DNA from: Saccharicrinis fermentans DSM 9555 = JCM 21142
GTDB taxonomy: Bacteria > Bacteroidota > Bacteroidia > Bacteroidales > Marinilabiliaceae
NCBI RefSeq assembly: GCF_000517085.1
Contig: NZ_KI912107.1
Location: forward strand, 5,453,980 to 5,517,979
Length of the DNA stretch: 64,000 nucleotides
Direction: 5' to 3'
Shown: in pieces, positions 60,260-64,000 of the stretch
Position numbering within the stretch: position 1 is the first letter of the stretch
Layout of the letters: each line of letters opens with the position of its first letter
Program-made: the position numbers and the translations under genes
The notes under the pieces: generated by a model
What the model saw: the letters and a program-made list of their open reading frames with translations, nothing else
Databases searched by the model: none
Told to the model about the DNA's origin: nothing

Positions 60260-61756
60260 ATGAAAAATAAAATTATATATCTATTTACAATAATAGTGGC
60301 CTTGAGTTCTTGTGATTTGTCGGAGGAGCCTTATGGTTTTTACTCTGATGATAACTTTTATAAAACAGTAGAAGATGCTGATGCTGCACTGCTGTACGCT
60401 TATCGTGCATTCAACTATCAGGGATATAATAGAGGGATTATTGATACGGGCGACTTGCCTTCTGAAACGATGACAGTAAAGGTGGGGGAAGGAAATGGTG
60501 TACAGGAGTTGAATTCTTGGAAGGTAAACAATACCAATGGCACCCTGTCTGATTTTTTTCAGTATTGTTATATCGCCATAAATAGAGCCAATGGTGTTAT
60601 CGAAAATGTGAAAGATGAAAGTTTTAACCAAGAAGATAAAGAGCGTATCCTTGGTGAAGCTTATACCATTAGAGCTTGGAGTTATTTTAGCCTAGTTCGT
60701 GTTTTTGGACGGGTTCCTATGTTAAAACAATTAGTGGTTACAGAGGGGCAGACGAATCCCGTGTTGGCAGAAGATTTGGATGAGGTGTATGATTTTATTC
60801 TTGAAGACTTAACCTTGGCTGAATCTTATTTGCAAATTGGCAGAAAGGTTGGACGTTTTGATAAAGTAGCCACCTGGGCGATATTGGCAAAGGTGTATTT
60901 GAACATTGCTTCTGGTATGGATAATGGTGCAGCCGGCTATCGTGATATGGCTAAAGATGTTAATGCCATGTATAATGAAGCCGCGTTGTGGTCGGCAAAG
61001 GTGCTAAATGACCAAGCAGAATATGCTTTTGACGAAGAGCTAAGTGATATTTATAATGTAGAAAAACCTGATGGTCCTGAGCATATATGGATTATTAGTA
61101 TGGATAGAACAGGTGATAATACCGAGGAGTTTGGTTCATCACAATTAATGTGGTTGCCTTGGGGTCCTGGTGTCTCATATTATGTAACAAATGCAGATGG
61201 TGTGCTGGAACCTGCCCAGAATGGCTGGGAAGTATATCGTATCACTGACGACTTTAGGTCGACATTTGATTCTGGAGATAAGCGTATGACAGCTTTGATG
61301 GATGATACAATTTATGATAAGGATGGTAATGTAATTGGAAGTGTGGAGGATGGAAATGTGCCAGGGTTTTTCAGTAAAAAATATTTAGATCCTTTTTTTA
61401 ATGGTAATAGATCCAGCTGTAGGCCCTTAATGATCCGTTTTACAGATATCGCATTGACGTATGCTGAAGCTGTAGGTCCAACTGCTGAGGGAGAAGCTTG
61501 GTTGAATAGAGTGCGTGCTCGTGCAGGTGTTGATCCGGTAACAACAGGAATGAGCACGGAGGATTTTAGAAAAGCTGTACTACAGGAGAGGAGTTGGGAA
61601 TTAGCATTTGAAGGTCATCGTTTGTATGATTTAAGAAGGACGGCTTCGGTAACATCTACTATTACAGCAGCTAAGGTGGCTGGTGTAACGGAAGATGATG
61701 CTGCATTTTATCCAATTCCGTTAAGGGAACTAGACTTAAATCCTAATGCCAGATAA
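60260..61756 (+). CDS. SusD/RagB family glycan-binding outer membrane lipoprotein
   Basis: A 498-residue lipoprotein (lipobox ALSSC, Cys19). It has the TPR-like helical scaffold of SusD: NFYKTVEDADAALLYAYRAF near the start, GEAYTIRAWSYFSLVRVFGRVPM (about 130-152), MIRFTDIALTYAEAVG and NRVRARAGVDPV, then RKAVLQERSWELAFEGHRLYDLRRTASV. It forms the lid of the SusC transporter and binds glycan at the cell surface. Co-transcribed with susC. Confidence 0.95.
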   Translation: MKNKIIYLFTIIVALSSCDLSEEPYGFYSDDNFYKTVEDADAALLYAYRAFNYQGYNRGIIDTGDLPSETMTVKVGEGNGVQELNSWKVNNTNGTLSDFFQYCYIAINRANGVIENVKDESFNQEDKERILGEAYTIRAWSYFSLVRVFGRVPMLKQLVVTEGQTNPVLAEDLDEVYDFILEDLTLAESYLQIGRKVGRFDKVATWAILAKVYLNIASGMDNGAAGYRDMAKDVNAMYNEAALWSAKVLNDQAEYAFDEELSDIYNVEKPDGPEHIWIISMDRTGDNTEEFGSSQLMWLPWGPGVSYYVTNADGVLEPAQNGWEVYRITDDFRSTFDSGDKRMTALMDDTIYDKDGNVIGSVEDGNVPGFFSKKYLDPFFNGNRSSCRPLMIRFTDIALTYAEAVGPTAEGEAWLNRVRARAGVDPVTTGMSTEDFRKAVLQERSWELAFEGHRLYDLRRTASVTSTITAAKVAGVTEDDAAFYPIPLRELDLNPNAR

Positions 61757-61791
61757 TGGTTTCAGCGATAGGTGTCAAAGTGTAAAAGTAG

Positions 61792-61811
61792 CAAAACGAG
61801 TTTGCGTTTTG
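61792..61811 (+). terminator. Possible attenuator hairpin after susD
   Basis: CAAAACG/CGTTTTG with a 6-nt loop 36 nt after the susD stop. No T tract follows, so it is more likely to attenuate or stabilise than to terminate. Confidence 0.3.
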
Positions 61812-61976
61812 TTGGTAGGATATATGTTTTAATACCTGTTTAGATCCTTTAGGTGGAAATTGTTTAGGGTGAATGATGAAAAATTTATACATGAAACGAG
61901 CAATGGAAATGAATTCACTCACGAGAGTATGATTAATTTCGGCGCGTTTCATGCAACAAATGAAAATTATAAACGC

Positions 61977-62870
61977 ATGAAAACAACAATATATAGTATT
62001 CTAATTCTGATAACAGCCTTGCTGTTTCATTCTTGTGAGAAAGACTTGATGGATGAGGTGAATGAGGGTAACTGGAATAATGAACGTAATATTTTAGGTA
62101 TCAACTTAAATAAGCAGATTGGAGAGGCTGTTATTAAAAGAACAGCAGATGAAGCAACAATAAATATTACAGTTAATGCAGTTGATTTAGATCTTTCGGC
62201 AATTGCTATTACAGACCTTACTTTGTCTTATGACGCCACGGCAAATACATCTGTTGGTGAAAAATTGGATTTTGATAATCCAGAAAATAAAGCTTCAATT
62301 ACGGTGACTTCAAAGAAAGGAGAAACACTTATTTGGGATGTTTTTATTGAACCTTTTGTGAATGAACTGGAAGGATCATGGTCCATTTCGAGTTTCTATT
62401 TTATGTGGGATGATGGATTTGGTTGGGGAAATGCAGGAGAGGATGAGGTAGCTGCCTTATTGCCCGCATCAGCGTCCGGACTTGATGATGTGATTACTTT
62501 TGGCGAGGTGAAAGGTGCTGATAGTGATGGTAGAGTGTTCGGCGACTATGAGCGTACAACAGGTGATGATGGGGCTGTAGCTTCGTTTGTTTATGAATCA
62601 ACAGGGGTTGATTGGAGTAGCTTGTTTGGTCAGTTGCCAGTAGGAACTGGGCAGTGGGTATTAAATAAAGATAATTCAATAACCATTACCGTTGATGATA
62701 AATCTTATACCACTAGCATATTTCAGAAGGAGGATGAATCAACTCTTAAAATTCCATTAAATACAGGTGCCCAAGAGCTTGATAAGATAAATTGGGACAA
62801 TTATTATGGTGATCATTCAAATAAATTTATTGCTGGTACTGCGTTGTATTATACTTTAATGAGATTGTAA
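61977..62870 (+). CDS. Surface lipoprotein, probable SusE-like glycan-binding protein
   Basis: A 297-residue lipoprotein (lipobox LLFHSC, Cys19). The N-terminal about 100 residues form an Ig-like domain similar to DUF5018-type modules (GINLNKQIGEAVIKRTADEATINITVNAVDLDLS, then ASITVTSKKGETLIWDVFIEPF). The C-terminal beta-rich domain (ELEGSWSISSFYFMWDDGFGWGNAG onward) is rich in Trp and Asp, as in carbohydrate-binding surfaces. Position after susD suggests a surface glycan-binding protein. I recognise no precise family. The ATG at 61977 is chosen for the signal peptide; the frame is open from an upstream TTG with no coding character. Confidence 0.7.
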   Translation: MKTTIYSILILITALLFHSCEKDLMDEVNEGNWNNERNILGINLNKQIGEAVIKRTADEATINITVNAVDLDLSAIAITDLTLSYDATANTSVGEKLDFDNPENKASITVTSKKGETLIWDVFIEPFVNELEGSWSISSFYFMWDDGFGWGNAGEDEVAALLPASASGLDDVITFGEVKGADSDGRVFGDYERTTGDDGAVASFVYESTGVDWSSLFGQLPVGTGQWVLNKDNSITITVDDKSYTTSIFQKEDESTLKIPLNTGAQELDKINWDNYYGDHSNKFIAGTALYYTLMRL

Positions 62871-63007
62871 ATAGACGTAAGGTTTTGATGTTCTATATTC
62901 AATAAGTTAGTTATAAAAAAAGAGTTAAGGCTTACTTTAATAAAAATAAGATAATGATGGAACGCGCTATGATTGTGTAATTAACTCCGCTGATCTTTTA
63001 TTCACAG

Positions 63008-63065
63008 CAGGGGATGATTAATTCTGGCGAGTTCCATATGGCCTTTGAAAAATAAATTTAAACAC
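63008..63065 (+). promoter_or_regulatory. CCATATGG leader element, copy 3
   Basis: GAGTTCCATATGGCCTTT followed by an A-rich stretch and AAACACATG precedes the hydrolase start at 63066. The CCATATGG core (63034-63041) ends 24 nt before the start codon, the same distance as copy 1, with which it shares about 18 consecutive bases. Confidence 0.6.
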
Positions 63066-64000
63066 ATGAAAAAAGTTTTAATTTTTATAGGATTACTTTC
63101 TTTGGTGCTTTCTGTTTCTGCTTGTGATAGTGAAGATAGAGGTGTTCCAGAAAATGTAATGAAGAATAGGGTAATAAATATTACTTCAGAAGTAATATCC
63201 ACTGATTATGTGGGTAATGGAGCTCAGTGGGGAGGCTATGAATCAACACAGGATTGGATAGGTTCGGAAACGTTGAGTGATGAAGATTGGAATACGCTCT
63301 ATCAGCGAATAGATTTTATGCGTCCACCTTTTCTAAGGATAATGGTGAATGCATCGTCTTATATCAGCGAGGGTGTTTATAATGAAACGGCTAATTCTAG
63401 CTCTTTGTTTAAGATGTTAGACTATGCACAAAGCCGTGATATAGAAATTGCATACGGAGAGTGGGGACATCACTACAGCAACAATAACTTGCAGGATATA
63501 GATCTTGATTGGATTTCTCAATCAGTTAAGTTTTTAAATTTTTTGGTAAATGAAAAAGGTTACTCCTGTATTAAAACAGTGAATATCATTAATGAGCCCA
63601 ATGGAGAATGGTCCAGTGCAAAAGGTGATTATACGGCATGGAAAAATGCCCAAAGTGCTTATTTGGCTGAAATGGATAAGTATAGCGGGCTTTCTGCGGT
63701 TCAACTGATGGGACCTGATATTGCTATCTTTAACAGTGTGAGTGGAATAGACTGGATAACCAATGCTCATCATGATTTTGATGAATCGATTGGATTGTAT
63801 GATATTCACGTTTATCCCAAGCAGTTGATTGTGAGGAATGGTGATTATACAGAGATGCTCAAAGCTTATAGGGATGTTGTGCCAAATGAAAAGAAAATAG
63901 TGTTAAGTGAGATTGGTTTTAAATATGATGAGGTTGATTATGAACTAAAAGAAGCCAATGATAGAGCCATAGCAAATGATCCATATGCTGGAGATGATTC
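63066..64000 (+). CDS. Clan GH-A glycoside hydrolase lipoprotein, 3' end missing
   Basis: The frame is open from ATG 63066 to the end of the window (311 codons visible). A lipoprotein signal covers residues 1-19 (lipobox SVSAC, Cys20). The TIM barrel shows FMRPPFLRIMVNASSY (about 84-99), the acid/base Glu177 in IINEPNGEW and the nucleophile Glu282 in VLSEIGF, the spacing and context of clan GH-A (GH5, GH39 and relatives). It is probably a secreted or surface exo- or endo-hydrolase of the locus, complementing the GH5 enzyme at 54629. The exact family cannot be set from this part. Confidence 0.8.
   Translation, partial: MKKVLIFIGLLSLVLSVSACDSEDRGVPENVMKNRVINITSEVISTDYVGNGAQWGGYESTQDWIGSETLSDEDWNTLYQRIDFMRPPFLRIMVNASSYISEGVYNETANSSSLFKMLDYAQSRDIEIAYGEWGHHYSNNNLQDIDLDWISQSVKFLNFLVNEKGYSCIKTVNIINEPNGEWSSAKGDYTAWKNAQSAYLAEMDKYSGLSAVQLMGPDIAIFNSVSGIDWITNAHHDFDESIGLYDIHVYPKQLIVRNGDYTEMLKAYRDVVPNEKKIVLSEIGFKYDEVDYELKEANDRAIANDPYAGDD

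Noticed and set aside
1-64000. CRISPR arrays, transposons, phage genes or tRNA genes
   Set aside because: No regularly spaced repeats, transposase or integrase motifs, or cloverleaf sequences were seen.

Overview
The window looks like a chromosomal segment from a marine or anaerobic Bacteroidota, most likely near Marinilabiliales/Bacteroidales. The evidence is the low GC content, a SusC/SusD pair, a type IX secretion C-terminal sorting domain, LytS/LytTR signalling, almost no Shine-Dalgarno sites, and repeated promoters of the Bacteroidota form TTTG-N19/20-TAnnTTTG. The organism assignment is inference. I see no rRNA, tRNA, CRISPR array, phage or insertion sequence.

Layout. 1-7.6 kb (mostly minus strand): the end of an HsdR_N-type nuclease-fold gene, a GNAT acetyltransferase, two paralogous TPR-PD40 envelope proteins, a GT2 glycosyltransferase, a small HAD hydrolase, a membrane protein and recR. 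7.7-9.2 kb: a sodium/solute symporter. 9.5-16 kb (plus strand): a compact eight-gene set of YbjN/DUF2170-like protein, PspA, DUF4178, a Ser-rich membrane-anchored protein, a DUF350 protein, a membrane-bound spermidine synthase homologue, an SpeD-like AdoMet decarboxylase and a two-TM K+ channel. It resembles the enterobacterial yjfIJKLMC layout, but with polyamine-synthesis enzymes and a channel. 16-20 kb: a TPR-PP2C phosphatase and a secreted repeat protein. 20-26.4 kb: housekeeping genes (acyl-CoA ligase, CapA-like, FtsB/DivIC, MnmD, DinB, ArsC/Spx-like). 26.4-34.2 kb (minus): a LytS/LytTR pair downstream of a complete RND efflux operon. 34.4-36.4 kb (minus): a V4R sensor abutting a PAS histidine kinase. 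36.8-40.5 kb (plus): a three-subunit acyl-CoA carboxylase. 41.3-43.8 kb: three peptidyl-prolyl isomerases and a DUF3127 protein. 43.9-46.9 kb (minus): a VOC protein and an oligopeptidase B gene split by a 4-bp tandem duplication. 47.1-47.4 kb: twin small-RNA units. 47.8-54.5 kb: an adenylate cyclase, a giant Asp-box secreted protein, an ECF sigma factor and a methionine sulfoxide reductase. 54.6-64 kb: a polysaccharide utilisation locus with a GH5 enzyme, an AraC regulator, SusC, SusD, a surface lipoprotein and a partial clan GH-A hydrolase.

The main points beyond routine annotation are four. (1) Two tandem small-RNA units each have their own promoter and terminator, and show a compensatory base-pair change between copies. 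(2) A conserved leader containing CCATATGG sits 21-24 nt before the start codons of three unrelated genes. (3) The PspA-polyamine-K+ channel operon reads as a membrane-stress module. (4) Duplicated sites lie between the divergent araC and susC genes and overlap the araC promoter, suggesting autoregulated control of the locus.
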